37,276 bases of DNA from Chryseolinea sp. (GCA_025923195.1 JAICGJ010000040.1:1-37276); one strand, 5' to 3'. Positions 18,341 to 26,311 are shown, numbered from the stretch's first letter. A program made the numbers and translations. Notes: generated by a model from the sequence alone, not told the origin.

Positions 18341-19825
18341 TTAGAACTGGAAATAAATAAATGAATCGCCACTTTTCTGACTCACAATCAGGCCAATGAT
18401 CATCAGCGACCATACAATTGAAATCAGCCACCATTTCATCTTTTGAGCAACGACCAAAACGCTGGTGTTTCGCATCAACCAATGCGCAATGACCATGAGT
18501 GTGACTACTGTTGTAACCTTTATCATGTCAATAGTCGGAAGCAAGGCAGCACCTTTGTCAGTCTGTCCGAACATAGACGTAAGGAGGCGCCACGCGGTAG
18601 AGAAATCAGTCGCGCGGAAAAACACCCAAGTCACGTTGACCAGAAAAAATGTAAACATCGCGAGGATGAAGTTGTTGAATGAATTGCCCCTAAATACAGT
18701 TGGTGCAATGGATGCCTGAACTACAACCGGTGTCTCTGCCAAAGGCTCCGGAGGCTTGGGCGTACTTACAAATCTCTCCCTGATTAATTTCTCAACGCAC
18801 AGGTATGTTCCATGCAACGCTCCCCACACAACAAAAGTCCAAGCGGCGCCATGCCACAACCCACCCAATAACATTGTGATCATCAGGTTCAGATACGTAC
18901 GAGCCTCACCTTTCCTGTTGCCGCCCAATGGAATATAGAGATAGTCACGAAGCCAGGTTGACAACGTTATATGCCATCTTCTCCAGAAATCAGAAAAACC
19001 GATCGCTGCGTATGGATACCGAAAATTATCAGGAAGCGTAAAGCCAAGACAGAGGGCGATACCAATAGCGCAGGTGGAATAGCCACCAAAATCGAAAAAT
19101 ATTTGACCTGAAAAGGCGAGGACTCCCAACCACGCGTCGACAGCCGACAAAGGCATGGGAGCTGCAAAGACCGCATCAGCGGAAGAGGCAAGCAAAGTAT
19201 CAGCCAAGACGCTTTTCATAAACAATCCTAAAGACAGAAGAAAAAGTCCCTGCATCAGTTGCTGGGTGTTAGCACTGTGAGGTTCCTTAAATTGTGGGAT
19301 CAGCTGCCCAGGCCGAACAATAGGTCCTGCCACAAGTTGAGGAAGGAACGTGACGAACAAGGAAAAATCAAGCAACGATTTTTCCGGCGGGCTTGATTTT
19401 CTATACATGTCCAATGTATAGGATAGTGTCTGAAACGTATAAAACGAAATACCTACAGGTAAAATAATATTGGGCTGAGCCGGATGAAAATCTACCCCAA
19501 TCATTGCGGCCAGGTTAACAAAATTCTCCAATACGAAACCGCCATATTTAAAATAACCCAGCATACCTAAATTTCCGATAAGGCTGGCTGCAAGGAGTAA
19601 TTTTCTCTTGGCCTTGTTTTCTTCAAAGTATAATTGCTTACCTACGAAATAATCTATCAGCGTAGATATCCACAAAAGAATAATGAACGGCGGATTCCAC
19701 GCCGCGTAAAAAATGTAACTGGCAAGCAACAGGTTTATCTTCTTAGTCTTCCACGAAAACGGCAAGTTGTGGACTATGAGTATGAGTATAAAAAAAGCAA
19801 TGAAGGTGTAGGAATTAAAGATCAT
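18341..19825 (-). CDS. MBOAT-family membrane O-acyltransferase (AlgI-like)
   Basis: 494 residues, multi-spanning. The AlgI/DltB/PatA signature is clear: LPVGISFYTFQTLSYTLD near 122-139, FWRRWHITLSTWLRDYLYIPLGG at 280-302 with H285, and the catalytic region GGLWHGAAWTFVVWGALHG with H325 and H338. Such proteins move an acyl group, usually acetyl, across the inner membrane for transfer to a polysaccharide. The gene starts 11 bp after an SGNH-like gene, so the two are co-transcribed, and a second paralogue lies further upstream. That matches the AlgI plus AlgJ/AlgX logic, in which the periplasmic partner attaches the acetyl group. The acceptor polymer is not encoded in this window. Confidence 0.93.
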   Translation of the reverse strand: MIFNSYTFIAFFILILIVHNLPFSWKTKKINLLLASYIFYAAWNPPFIILLWISTLIDYFVGKQLYFEENKAKRKLLLAASLIGNLGMLGYFKYGGFVLENFVNLAAMIGVDFHPAQPNIILPVGISFYTFQTLSYTLDMYRKSSPPEKSLLDFSLFVTFLPQLVAGPIVRPGQLIPQFKEPHSANTQQLMQGLFLLSLGLFMKSVLADTLLASSADAVFAAPMPLSAVDAWLGVLAFSGQIFFDFGGYSTCAIGIALCLGFTLPDNFRYPYAAIGFSDFWRRWHITLSTWLRDYLYIPLGGNRKGEARTYLNLMITMLLGGLWHGAAWTFVVWGALHGTYLCVEKLIRERFVSTPKPPEPLAETPVVVQASIAPTVFRGNSFNNFILAMFTFFLVNVTWVFFRATDFSTAWRLLTSMFGQTDKGAALLPTIDMIKVTTVVTLMVIAHWLMRNTSVLVVAQKMKWWLISIVWSLMIIGLIVSQKSGDSFIYFQF

Positions 19826-19836
19826 ACAGTTTGATA

Positions 19837-20907
19837 TTATGGGTTTAGGAATTGGGCTGTTTCAGCAGATTTTCTAGGGAATGTCCAATTTTTTTCTTCT
19901 CGAAGAATTTTAACGAGTTGGGTAGTGTAAGTTGCAGCGTCTTGAAGCGTGAGGTGCGACCATTCGGCGCAAATCAAATTTGCCGTACCAGGATAGTCAG
20001 CATAATGAATACCCGGCGTGCTTGTGTATTCCAATAAATAATCCCAATACTTTTGACGCGGATACACGCGGTTTTCCATTTCAATGTAGGGTCCATCTGA
20101 AGGAGGGCGAATAAACACTACTTTACCTCCACGGGCCCTTATTTTATCAATTGCTTTTTTTGTTTGTTCTAAAAAAGCGTGAAGCGTATCGCCTTTGATA
20201 GGTGAAGCTCTTTTGATCCCTCTCATCCAGAAGTCCTTTTGTTTTTTTTGCAACGTTGGATCCGCTAAAAACATCGGCGTCATCCATTGTTGTCTGTTAA
20301 AATTTGATACGCCAAATTCTACGGGAGTAAAACTATAGGGAGGTGGATTGACTCCCAGTCGATTCGTAATGTTCAGTTTATTCAGGAGAGAAGTTATACT
20401 AAACTTTCCTTCCTCCAGGAAAACGAGTTTTGACTCCAGGAAATAGTTAATAGAAGCGCTTGCGCGTTGTGCCGGTGTTTCATCATAATAATAACCTAAC
20501 GCGTCCAGGGCGAACCTGTCTCTTTGCGTCGAATCAGGAAAAGAAAAAAATTGAGGCTCAGCAACGTCGATAATTAGTTTTCCCTTAAAATCTTTGTCAT
20601 TAGCCAAATCCCGGAGTATCAGTCGCGCCGGAGTTCCTACGATGGCTAGTTGTATTGCTCTTTCTCCGGTTAATCTTTCCCAGGTAGGTACGTCCAGGTC
20701 AAATTTGATTCGCGACCCTCCGATAAAAACGGTAGCATCTGTCGCTGGCAGGTAAACTTCTTTTCGTTTGGTGGACCACAAAACTTTATCGTCATTGAAG
20801 GTCGGAACAAATCCCCGCCCTCGCCAATACAACTCCAGGGATAGTACACAGAGGATTACGAGCACTACTGTTAAGGTACACGCGCGTATCAGTTCGTTGG
20901 TCTTCAT
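19837..20907 (-). CDS. Membrane-anchored SGNH-hydrolase-like protein, MBOAT partner (copy A)
   Basis: 356 residues: an N-terminal signal anchor (about 8-28) followed by a periplasmic domain. SGNH-like block I is FIGGSRIKFD with candidate nucleophile S65. A second block with VGTPARLILRDL follows. Near the C-terminus CAEWSHL supplies an E-x-x-H in place of the usual D-x-x-H of block V. These blocks are degenerate, so the SGNH call rests on order and context. It lies 11 bp upstream of the MBOAT gene and is roughly half identical to the copy at 21230-22285 by eye. Likely role: acceptor-side acetyl transfer or esterase activity on the polymer served by the MBOAT protein. Confidence 0.65.
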   Translation of the reverse strand: MKTNELIRACTLTVVLVILCVLSLELYWRGRGFVPTFNDDKVLWSTKRKEVYLPATDATVFIGGSRIKFDLDVPTWERLTGERAIQLAIVGTPARLILRDLANDKDFKGKLIIDVAEPQFFSFPDSTQRDRFALDALGYYYDETPAQRASASINYFLESKLVFLEEGKFSITSLLNKLNITNRLGVNPPPYSFTPVEFGVSNFNRQQWMTPMFLADPTLQKKQKDFWMRGIKRASPIKGDTLHAFLEQTKKAIDKIRARGGKVVFIRPPSDGPYIEMENRVYPRQKYWDYLLEYTSTPGIHYADYPGTANLICAEWSHLTLQDAATYTTQLVKILREEKNWTFPRKSAETAQFLNP

Positions 20908-21229
20908 ATTCTGATTGATTTAATCATATAATTAGGGTACAACAATATGTGTAGAACGTCCTTGGTGCCCGAAGTGCATATGATTCCAAATACAAAGCTG
21001 TTTGAACGATAAATGATCGCTAATAATAACCTCCATCAGACACCGAATTCTTGTCACAAATGACAAGACTAGCCCTTCAATTGTCAATAACCCTTTTCGG
21101 TGATATACGCTAACCTGAAATCTACCCTCGTTAACCTGATTCAGGCTCGTAATTATTTGACTTGATGGAGACAACATAAGGACGAACCATAACGAAAAAT
21201 CAACAACACCAATCGGGTCGTTATGCTTC
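20908..21229. other. Spacer between tandem SGNH-like paralogues
   Basis: 322 bp. An 81-codon minus-strand frame (20932-21177) has no recognisable homology or start signal and was not called. Either copy A has its own promoter here or the operon carries a long untranslated gap. Confidence 0.45.
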
Positions 21230-22285
21230 CTAAAGATCCTGACGCACTGCGGCCATTCCCGGAAAGGACCATCCTTTTTCTTGGCTTAGAATTCTAACCA
21301 GTTCCTCTGTGTACGTTATTACATCAGCAGGTGCCAGGTGTGACCATTCCGGACAAACAAAATTTGCTGTCTTGGGATAGTCCTCAAAGTGGATCCCAGG
21401 TGTGTTAGTATACTTCAACATAGCGTCCCAATATTTGACGCGTGGGTATACCAGGTTTTCTGTTTCTAAAAAGCCACCAGACGAAGGTGGACGTACGAAA
21501 ACTACTTGGCCACCTCTTGCCCGTATTCTCTCTATCGCATCCTTTACTTCTTTAAATACAGCTTCAAGTGCGGGTCCATCAATACCTGGTGTTTTGTCTG
21601 TCCCGCCGAGTTTAGTCCAGTTTATGATCTGCTTTTCAATTAAAGCCGGATTTGATAAAAACATTGGAGTCATGGAGGTCTGTCGATCAGCATTTGATAC
21701 TGCAAACTCTTTGGGAAAACTCGGGAAACTGAAGACACCGGGTCGATCAGGCAGCTCCAGGTCATTGAGCATGTTGTTCAATCCAAATTTTCCCTCTTCA
21801 AGCAATACGACATTTGATTCCAGGCCATAATTAAGAATGGAACTGGCCTGTTGCGCTGGAGTTTCCTCGTGAAAATAGTTTATTCCGTCCATAGCCCACT
21901 TTTCAGAAATAAAGGTCCGCGGAGAAAAAAATAAACCCTCTACGACATCAATAATTAATTTTCCTTTAAACTTTTCATCCGCAGCAAGCTCCCGTAGGAC
22001 CGGCCTCGGAGACGTGCCAACGACAGCCAGCTGGATTGCCTCCTCGCCAGTCAACTTTTCCCACGTGGGAATGTCAAGGTCGAACTTGATCCGGGAGCTC
22101 CCGATAAAAACGGTTGCCCTGTCGGCGGGCAAATAAACCTCCTTTCTTTTCATCGCCCAGATTATCTTATCATCATTATGGGTGGGAACAAATCCCCTTT
22201 GACGCCAGTACAACTCGAGGGAAACGCTAAAGCACAAGACAATAGCGAGCGTTAGCAGAAACGCTTTCAGATAATCAATTTTCAT
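21230..22285 (-). CDS. Membrane-anchored SGNH-hydrolase-like protein, MBOAT partner (copy B)
   Basis: 351 residues, tandem paralogue of the gene at 19837-20907. N-terminal anchor about 8-25; block I FIGSSRIKFD with S64; VGTSPRPVLREL; late VVFVRPPSSGG and CPEWSHLAPAD with E313 and H316. The most conserved stretches between the two copies are the N-terminal RGFVPT.NDDK...KRKEVYLPA region, block I, RARGG.VVF.RPPS and the C-terminal E-W-S-H-L motif; the middle (about 115-225) diverges. Two copies beside one MBOAT gene suggest division of labour, for example different acceptors, or one transferring and one removing acetyl groups. Enzymatic activity is inferred only. Confidence 0.63.
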   Translation of the reverse strand: MKIDYLKAFLLTLAIVLCFSVSLELYWRQRGFVPTHNDDKIIWAMKRKEVYLPADRATVFIGSSRIKFDLDIPTWEKLTGEEAIQLAVVGTSPRPVLRELAADEKFKGKLIIDVVEGLFFSPRTFISEKWAMDGINYFHEETPAQQASSILNYGLESNVVLLEEGKFGLNNMLNDLELPDRPGVFSFPSFPKEFAVSNADRQTSMTPMFLSNPALIEKQIINWTKLGGTDKTPGIDGPALEAVFKEVKDAIERIRARGGQVVFVRPPSSGGFLETENLVYPRVKYWDAMLKYTNTPGIHFEDYPKTANFVCPEWSHLAPADVITYTEELVRILSQEKGWSFPGMAAVRQDL

Positions 22286-22581
22286 ATACGTTGCGAGATT
22301 TTACAAGTTAGAAATTCTGACTTTGGAGTTCGCTAACACCTATCCTCCACTACTCTCCAAATGTGATGGTTTTTTATCAAACAACAACACCCTGATTCGG
22401 TCATCTCATCCCTATCACAGATAATTATCGCGGTGCTATACTTTTGAGAAGGCTATACTTGATGCGGAATAGAAATAGGCACTGAACTCAAGAACCCAAT
22501 CGCTGCTCGACGGCAATTCCTAAACCTGGTCCAACATACATTTTAGAATCATAAAAACAAAGACTAACCACTAAATTAATT

Positions 22582-22662
22582 ATGGGAAGGATAAACGATT
22601 TTGACGTATTGAACGTTTGTGATTCTGATAGCGGTCGTTATCGGCAGCAAATGAAATTCTAA
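22582..22662 (+). CDS. Possible 26-residue mini-ORF
   Basis: ATG at 22582 opens a 26-codon frame starting MGRINDFDVLNV and ending RQQMKF. No Shine-Dalgarno sequence and no recognised family. Its interest comes only from its place 54 bp ahead of the second, better-supported mini-ORF and the terminator. Confidence 0.2.
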   Translation: MGRINDFDVLNVCDSDSGRYRQQMKF

Positions 22663-22703
22663 GGTAGCTGAAGACTATTTTGTTGCTTATGTCCCACTAA
22701 AAG

Positions 22704-22711
22704 AAAGGAGG
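22704..22711 (+). promoter_or_regulatory. Perfect Shine-Dalgarno sequence
   Basis: AAAGGAGG, a full match to the 16S rRNA 3' end complement, sits 5 nt before the ATG at 22717. Bacteroidota genes rarely use such sequences, so a perfect one at ideal spacing in a supposedly non-coding region is notable. Confidence 0.6.
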
Positions 22712-22716
22712 TTCCA

Positions 22717-22779
22717 ATGTCTAGTCCAAAGGAAATTTTATCAAACAAACGTAATCTAATCTTTTCACGAGTTTGGTGA
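22717..22779 (+). CDS. Mini-ORF of 20 residues behind a strong Shine-Dalgarno sequence
   Basis: Starts MSSPKEIL and ends LIFSRVW, then TGA at 22777. The peptide is basic with a hydrophobic C-terminus and matches no family I know. A strong intrinsic terminator begins 61 bp after the stop. It could be a small protein, a leader peptide whose translation controls the terminator, or a peptide precursor. The downstream DUF2911 gene starts 192 bp beyond the stop. Conservation across related genomes is needed to accept it as a gene. Confidence 0.4.
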   Translation: MSSPKEILSNKRNLIFSRVW

Positions 22780-22840
22780 AATGTAGGGTTGGTTTCCTCG
22801 TGAAATTTTAGTTTACAGATAGAATTGAATGAGGATTTAT

Positions 22841-22879
22841 AAATATCCGGCTAGTATCTAGGCCGGATATTTTTTTGAT
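22841..22879 (+). terminator. Strong intrinsic terminator
   Basis: AAATATCCGGC (22841-22851) pairs perfectly with GCCGGATATTT (22862-22872) around a 10-nt loop, followed by further T residues to 22876. It ends whatever transcript covers the mini-ORFs, or acts as an attenuator for the DUF2911 gene 92 bp downstream. Confidence 0.8.
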
Positions 22880-22906
22880 TTTAGATTAAAGAATCCTGCA
22901 ATTTTA

Positions 22907-22936
22907 CAATCTTTCAATCTTTCAATCTTTCAATCT
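22907..22936. repeat. Tandem octamer repeat CAATCTTT, 3.75 copies
   Basis: Units at 22907-22914, 22915-22922 and 22923-22930, with a partial fourth to 22936. It lies between the terminator and the DUF2911 start. Such tracts change length by slippage and could alter promoter spacing. A weak TATATTGG box follows immediately. Confidence 0.85.
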
Positions 22937-22971
22937 ATATTGGACGCGCATTCGATCTAACCTGGTCAAAA

Positions 22972-23520
22972 ATGAAGAAAAAAATTTTCATCATCCTGGG
23001 AATTCTCTTGTTGGGGTACGTCGCATACTTTCTTTATGGGATATTCACTACGCGATCGCATAGTCCGGGCGAAACAAAAAACGTTAGCCACCAGGGCTTG
23101 GATGTAAAAGTTGTGTACTTCCGGCCGTATAAAAAAGGTAGACTCATATTTGGTCCTGAAAAGGAGGAGGCGCTCGTACCATATGACAAATATTGGCGGC
23201 TTGGTGCTAATGACGCCACCGAAATTACTTTTAGTAAAGATGTAAATTTTGTGAACAAACCGGTTCCCGCAGGAAGCTACAGGATGTACGCCGTTCCCGG
23301 CCAGACATCTTGGCAAATTTCCCTGAACAGTGAATTGGGAAAATTCGGTTACTTTGAACCGAATTACGCATTAGACGTTGCCAAGGTTGAAGTACCCGTA
23401 AGCCGATCGCCGACTGAGGTTGAGCAGTTGACCATTACATTCGATACGGATTCTGCAGGTGTCACCATGAATATCGCGTGGGACATGACTCTAGTTCGTG
23501 TGCCTATCGGCGCTCAGTAA
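22972..23520 (+). CDS. DUF2911 family protein with N-terminal membrane anchor
   Basis: 182 residues. A TM helix or uncleaved signal at 4-26 (KIFIILGILLLGYVAYFLYGIF) is followed by the DUF2911 domain. The family hallmark is seen in VPYDKYWRLGANDATEITFSKDV, followed by VPAGSYRMYAVPG and a late NIAWDM. Function is unknown; the fold is beta-rich and found mainly in Bacteroidota, usually exported. It converges on the DUF3291 gene with only 4 bp between stops. An octamer repeat and a terminator lie just upstream. Confidence 0.85.
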   Translation: MKKKIFIILGILLLGYVAYFLYGIFTTRSHSPGETKNVSHQGLDVKVVYFRPYKKGRLIFGPEKEEALVPYDKYWRLGANDATEITFSKDVNFVNKPVPAGSYRMYAVPGQTSWQISLNSELGKFGYFEPNYALDVAKVEVPVSRSPTEVEQLTITFDTDSAGVTMNIAWDMTLVRVPIGAQ

Positions 23521-23524
23521 GAGA

Positions 23525-24001
23525 TCATTCAAAGCGATTATGTGAAGGCGGTGCAGCAAATTTTGTTTTGAAATCAAATGCAAATGGAGTTGGTCCACTG
23601 TCCTGCAACGACTTCAGCCTTTCCATGGCTTCCTCAATAGTAGGCACTTTTCCAACGGGAATATACCAAAGGGCTGCATAAGCCTTGCCGAAACTTACGA
23701 ACCATTCGCGCCGGCTTCTCAATACATCAGCATGCCTGCCATGATAGACAAATTTCAGCAAGTCATCCAACGTTTGCCATACTGAAATATTTACAATGAT
23801 TCGTTGATCGTTGTAGGGATTTAAGTTCGTTGCATTATTGCTTTCGTCTTTAAGTCGCCATACAAATCCGGGACTACTTTCTGCCAGCCCATTTATTTCA
23901 TCAAGTTGGCCTACAAAGTTCTGCATAACAGGGTCGCTGATATTTTCACCTATTATTTTCGCAACATTGATCTGTGCTAAGTGCCAGCTGTTATCTTTCA
24001 T
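23525..24001 (-). CDS. DUF3291 family protein
   Basis: 158-residue cytosolic protein. It opens with WHLAQINVAKIIGE and carries LAESSPGFVWRLKDE and ISVWQTLDDLLKFVYHGRHADVLRSRREWF, the hallmark of DUF3291 (dimeric alpha/beta-barrel, antibiotic-biosynthesis-monooxygenase-like fold). Activity is unknown. A possible promoter box (TATTTTTG on the minus strand at 24030-24037) lies 29 bp upstream of the ATG, without a clear -33 partner. Confidence 0.85.
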   Translation of the reverse strand: MKDNSWHLAQINVAKIIGENISDPVMQNFVGQLDEINGLAESSPGFVWRLKDESNNATNLNPYNDQRIIVNISVWQTLDDLLKFVYHGRHADVLRSRREWFVSFGKAYAALWYIPVGKVPTIEEAMERLKSLQDSGPTPFAFDFKTKFAAPPSHNRFE

Positions 24002-24513
24002 AGGGTTATTAAATTCTTCTCTTTATCATCAAAAATAAACTGTCATCGTGCCCCTAAAGTCTTGGGGCACCGGAGTCAAGATCCAATCGCCCTTGGTAAC
24101 CGTGATAACGAAAATTGCAATGATATAATTTAAGATTATCATAAAATGCAATATCATTTTTTATAAGTTTTTCGCTAGTTATAATGACCATTACGATCAC
24201 ACCGGTTACACCTATACGCTAAAAAAAAAATCACGATACCCCCTGCCTGTGGATTGAAGATTTATGATTCGGGGCAGCAGTTCAAAGTCGGGAATAATTT
24301 GGGTAACAGGCCTATGGGGAAAGCGCTTTTGTAATGTGTTGTGTTTTTATCTCCACTTCACCTTTTTATTGTCCATCCGAACGTTTCCTGCATATTCAGA
24401 TGTTATAATGTGTGATGTTTATTTAAGGATTTTTTAAGAAATTATGTTCATTATTCACCCTGGAACCAGTTTTTCATCCTAATATTCATTCGCAACAACG
24501 TCTCGGTGTCGAT
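24002..24513. other. Intergenic region between divergent DUF3291 and Rrf2 genes
   Basis: 512 bp. Contains a perfect 7-bp hairpin, GTGCCCC (24048-24054) with GGGGCAC (24064-24070), and several A/T runs. A 57-codon plus-strand ORF (24264-24437) has no support. The Rrf2 operator could lie near its start but no symmetric site is obvious. Confidence 0.45.
24048..24070. other. Short GC-rich hairpin upstream of the DUF3291 gene
   Basis: GTGCCCC and GGGGCAC flank a 9-nt loop in otherwise AT-rich DNA, 47 bp before the DUF3291 start. It could be a regulatory stem or an operator half-site pair. Confidence 0.4.
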
Positions 24514-24969
24514 ATGCTTTCAAAAAAATGCCAATATGCGCTCCATGCCCTGATCTACCTTGGGGAACATCAGCATTCCGGTTTGGTTTTTATCTCGGAA
24601 ATCGCTGCGTCAAAAAAAATCCCTAAAAAATTCCTGGAAGCCATATTACTTGACCTGAAGAATACCAACATACTCGGGAGCAAGAAAGGCAAGGGAGGTG
24701 GCTATTATTTGAAAAAAAGGCCCGATGAAATCCCTATTTTACAGGTAGTAAGGGCAATCGACGGAGCAGTGGCCATGCTACCCTGTGTTTCTCTGAATTT
24801 TTATGAACGTTGTGGACTTTGTGAAAATGAGCAGGAATGCACTATCAATCATCTATTCGGGCAGGTTCGCGACGAGACCCTGAAAATATTATCTAAAAAT
24901 ACGTTAGCCGATTTAATCAAGCATCAGCCACCGGTTGACAGCTCAGTGGCGTCATCTCCAGTCGTTTGA
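24514..24969 (+). CDS. Rrf2-family transcriptional regulator with four cysteines
   Basis: 151 residues. Winged helix-turn-helix at 1-70: MLSKKCQYALHALIYLGEH, then the recognition region KIPKKFLEAILLDLKN and the wing with GSKKGKGGGYYL. The sensing region holds C91, C100, C103 and C109 (PCVSLNFYERCGLCENEQEC), more cysteines than the three of IscR/NsrR, and may bind an Fe-S cluster or respond to redox. The exact ligand cannot be told. Its targets may include neighbouring genes, but no operator was identified. The next gene on the strand is 259 bp away, so it is likely monocistronic. Confidence 0.9.
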   Translation: MLSKKCQYALHALIYLGEHQHSGLVFISEIAASKKIPKKFLEAILLDLKNTNILGSKKGKGGGYYLKKRPDEIPILQVVRAIDGAVAMLPCVSLNFYERCGLCENEQECTINHLFGQVRDETLKILSKNTLADLIKHQPPVDSSVASSPVV

Positions 24970-25173
24970 ATGTTGCCATCTCCATCCGGCCGGCCTTAGA
25001 AAATCTCCGACTTCCTTCGACATTCACCCCTAACTCAAGCCGCTGTGTTTGACACAGTCTACATCTTTTTTTGAACTTCGCACTTACAGCAATCGGACGT
25101 TCATGGAGAGTTGTTGATACAGCAAAAATGCAATGCATCCGATTGTTTTAAGTCCAATGGAAGTATTAACTTC

Positions 25174-25205
25174 AAGGAGGGAAAATTTAATATGAAAATT
25201 TTCCC
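25174..25205 (+). promoter_or_regulatory. Leader with Shine-Dalgarno sequence inside a perfect hairpin
   Basis: AAGGAGG (25174-25180) runs into a 10-bp perfect inverted repeat: GGGAAAATTT (25179-25188) pairs with AAATTTTCCC (25196-25205), with a 7-nt loop containing the ATG of a tiny frame. Folding would cover part of the Shine-Dalgarno sequence. The sugar isomerase start lies 23 bp beyond. Confidence 0.5.
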
Positions 25206-25221
25206 AAACCACTCTAATTAA
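25192..25221 (+). CDS. Possible 9-residue leader peptide
   Basis: ATG at 25192 encodes MKIFPNHSN followed by TAA at 25219-25221, 7 bp before the isomerase ATG. Its Shine-Dalgarno sequence lies 11 nt upstream, a little far. The start sits in the loop of the leader hairpin. Could couple translation to the downstream gene; chance is not excluded. Confidence 0.25.
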   Translation: MKIFPNHSN

Positions 25222-25228
25222 CCTGCCT

Positions 25229-26251
25229 ATGAAAAAGATCAAACAAGAAAATTGCGTCATCACTAGACGTGAATTTTTGGAAAAGTCGACTGCCGCTGTG
25301 ACCGGCTTTTCCTTAATCGGATCATCGGTAGTGGGTGCACCTGCTATTGTACGGAATCTGGACAAACCCAATTCAAAGTTCAGCGGCGTTCAAGTCGGCA
25401 CAATCTCTTATTCATTTCGAAGTTTGCCGAGCGATGCGGAACAAATCCTGAAATACTGTATCGACTGCAACATAAGCGCCATAGAATTAATGGGAAATAC
25501 GGGTGAGGCATTTGCTGGCGCGCCTCATACTTCAACGGAACCGCGGATAGCCCCTCCGTCGGGCTCCAGAACAGAGCCGACGGCAGAGGAGGTTGCTGAA
25601 CGAGAACAAAAAGCAAAAGAAGTCGCCACATGGCGTTCCTCGGTTTCAATGGACAAATTCGTTCGTTTGAGAAAGATGTATAACGACGCGGGCGTTTCAA
25701 TCTACGCGTGGAAACCAAGCGCACTGGGAGAAAAAAATTCGGATGCTGAAATAGAATATGCACTTCGCTCTGCAAAGGCATTGGGTGCCAGTCACGTCAC
25801 TGTTGAATTGCCGTCGAATCCTGCACAAAGCAAGCGATTGGGAGCGTTTGGCTTAAAACACAAAATGGGTATCGGCTATCACGGTCACCTTCAACAAACT
25901 TTTACAGCGTGGGATGAAGCCCTTGCCCAATCGAAGTTCAATGGGCTCAATTGTGATATAGGACACTACGTCGCCGCAGGATTTGATCCTATTCCGCTCA
26001 TTCATGCGAAATACGAACGAATCTACAGCATGCATATCAAAGATCGAAAGTCAAAGGCCAACGGTGGGGATAACATGCCGTGGGGTGAGGGTGACACACC
26101 GATTGTTCAGGTACTGCAACTGATGAAAAGAAATAGGCTAAAATTCCCAGCAACCATTGAATTGGAATATCCTGTGCCTGCGGATTCGGACGCTGTACAA
26201 GAAGTAACTGCCTGTGTCGAATACTGCAGGAGGGCTCTTGAGGCAATCTAA
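25229..26251 (+). CDS. Tat-exported sugar phosphate isomerase/epimerase-like TIM-barrel protein
   Basis: 340 residues. The N-terminus has a twin-arginine signal (ITRREFLEKSTAAVTGFSLIGSS), so the folded protein is exported. The rest matches AP_endonuc_2/xylose isomerase-like barrels: GTISYSFR (57-64), NISAIELMGN, then likely metal ligands E193 (VTVELPS), D243 with H246 (NCDIGHY), H269 (MHIKDR) and E311 (IELEY). Exported homologues are common in Bacteroidota and Planctomycetes and act on sugar or inositol derivatives. About 35 residues (95-130) rich in Pro/Glu form an insertion before the fourth strand. The gene follows the unusual leader hairpin at 25174-25205. Substrate unknown. Confidence 0.87.
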   Translation: MKKIKQENCVITRREFLEKSTAAVTGFSLIGSSVVGAPAIVRNLDKPNSKFSGVQVGTISYSFRSLPSDAEQILKYCIDCNISAIELMGNTGEAFAGAPHTSTEPRIAPPSGSRTEPTAEEVAEREQKAKEVATWRSSVSMDKFVRLRKMYNDAGVSIYAWKPSALGEKNSDAEIEYALRSAKALGASHVTVELPSNPAQSKRLGAFGLKHKMGIGYHGHLQQTFTAWDEALAQSKFNGLNCDIGHYVAAGFDPIPLIHAKYERIYSMHIKDRKSKANGGDNMPWGEGDTPIVQVLQLMKRNRLKFPATIELEYPVPADSDAVQEVTACVEYCRRALEAI

Positions 26252-26311
26252 TCGTCTTAACGTAGAGGCGTCTGGACTCCGTGAAAAATCATTACCTAGA
26301 AAAAAAAAAGG

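Larger units (their letters stand above)
22286..22971. other. Long intergenic region with mini-ORFs, terminator and octamer repeat
   Basis: 686 bp between the divergent copy-B and DUF2911 genes. It holds a 26-codon ORF (22582-22662), a 20-codon ORF with a perfect Shine-Dalgarno sequence (22704-22779), an intrinsic terminator (22841-22879) and a CAATCTTT repeat (22907-22936). A lone TACTTTTG box at 22439-22446 has no partner -33 element. Together these suggest a short transcript ending at the terminator. Confidence 0.55.

Noticed and set aside
20932-21177. 81-codon minus-strand ORF between the SGNH-like paralogues
   Set aside because: No homology to either neighbour, no signal peptide or start signal; probably chance.
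22907-22936. Repeat array considered as a CRISPR
   Set aside because: Units are 8 bp and contiguous, with no spacers and no cas genes.
24264-24437. 57-codon plus-strand ORF upstream of the Rrf2 gene
   Set aside because: Composition follows the AT-rich spacer and nothing supports translation.
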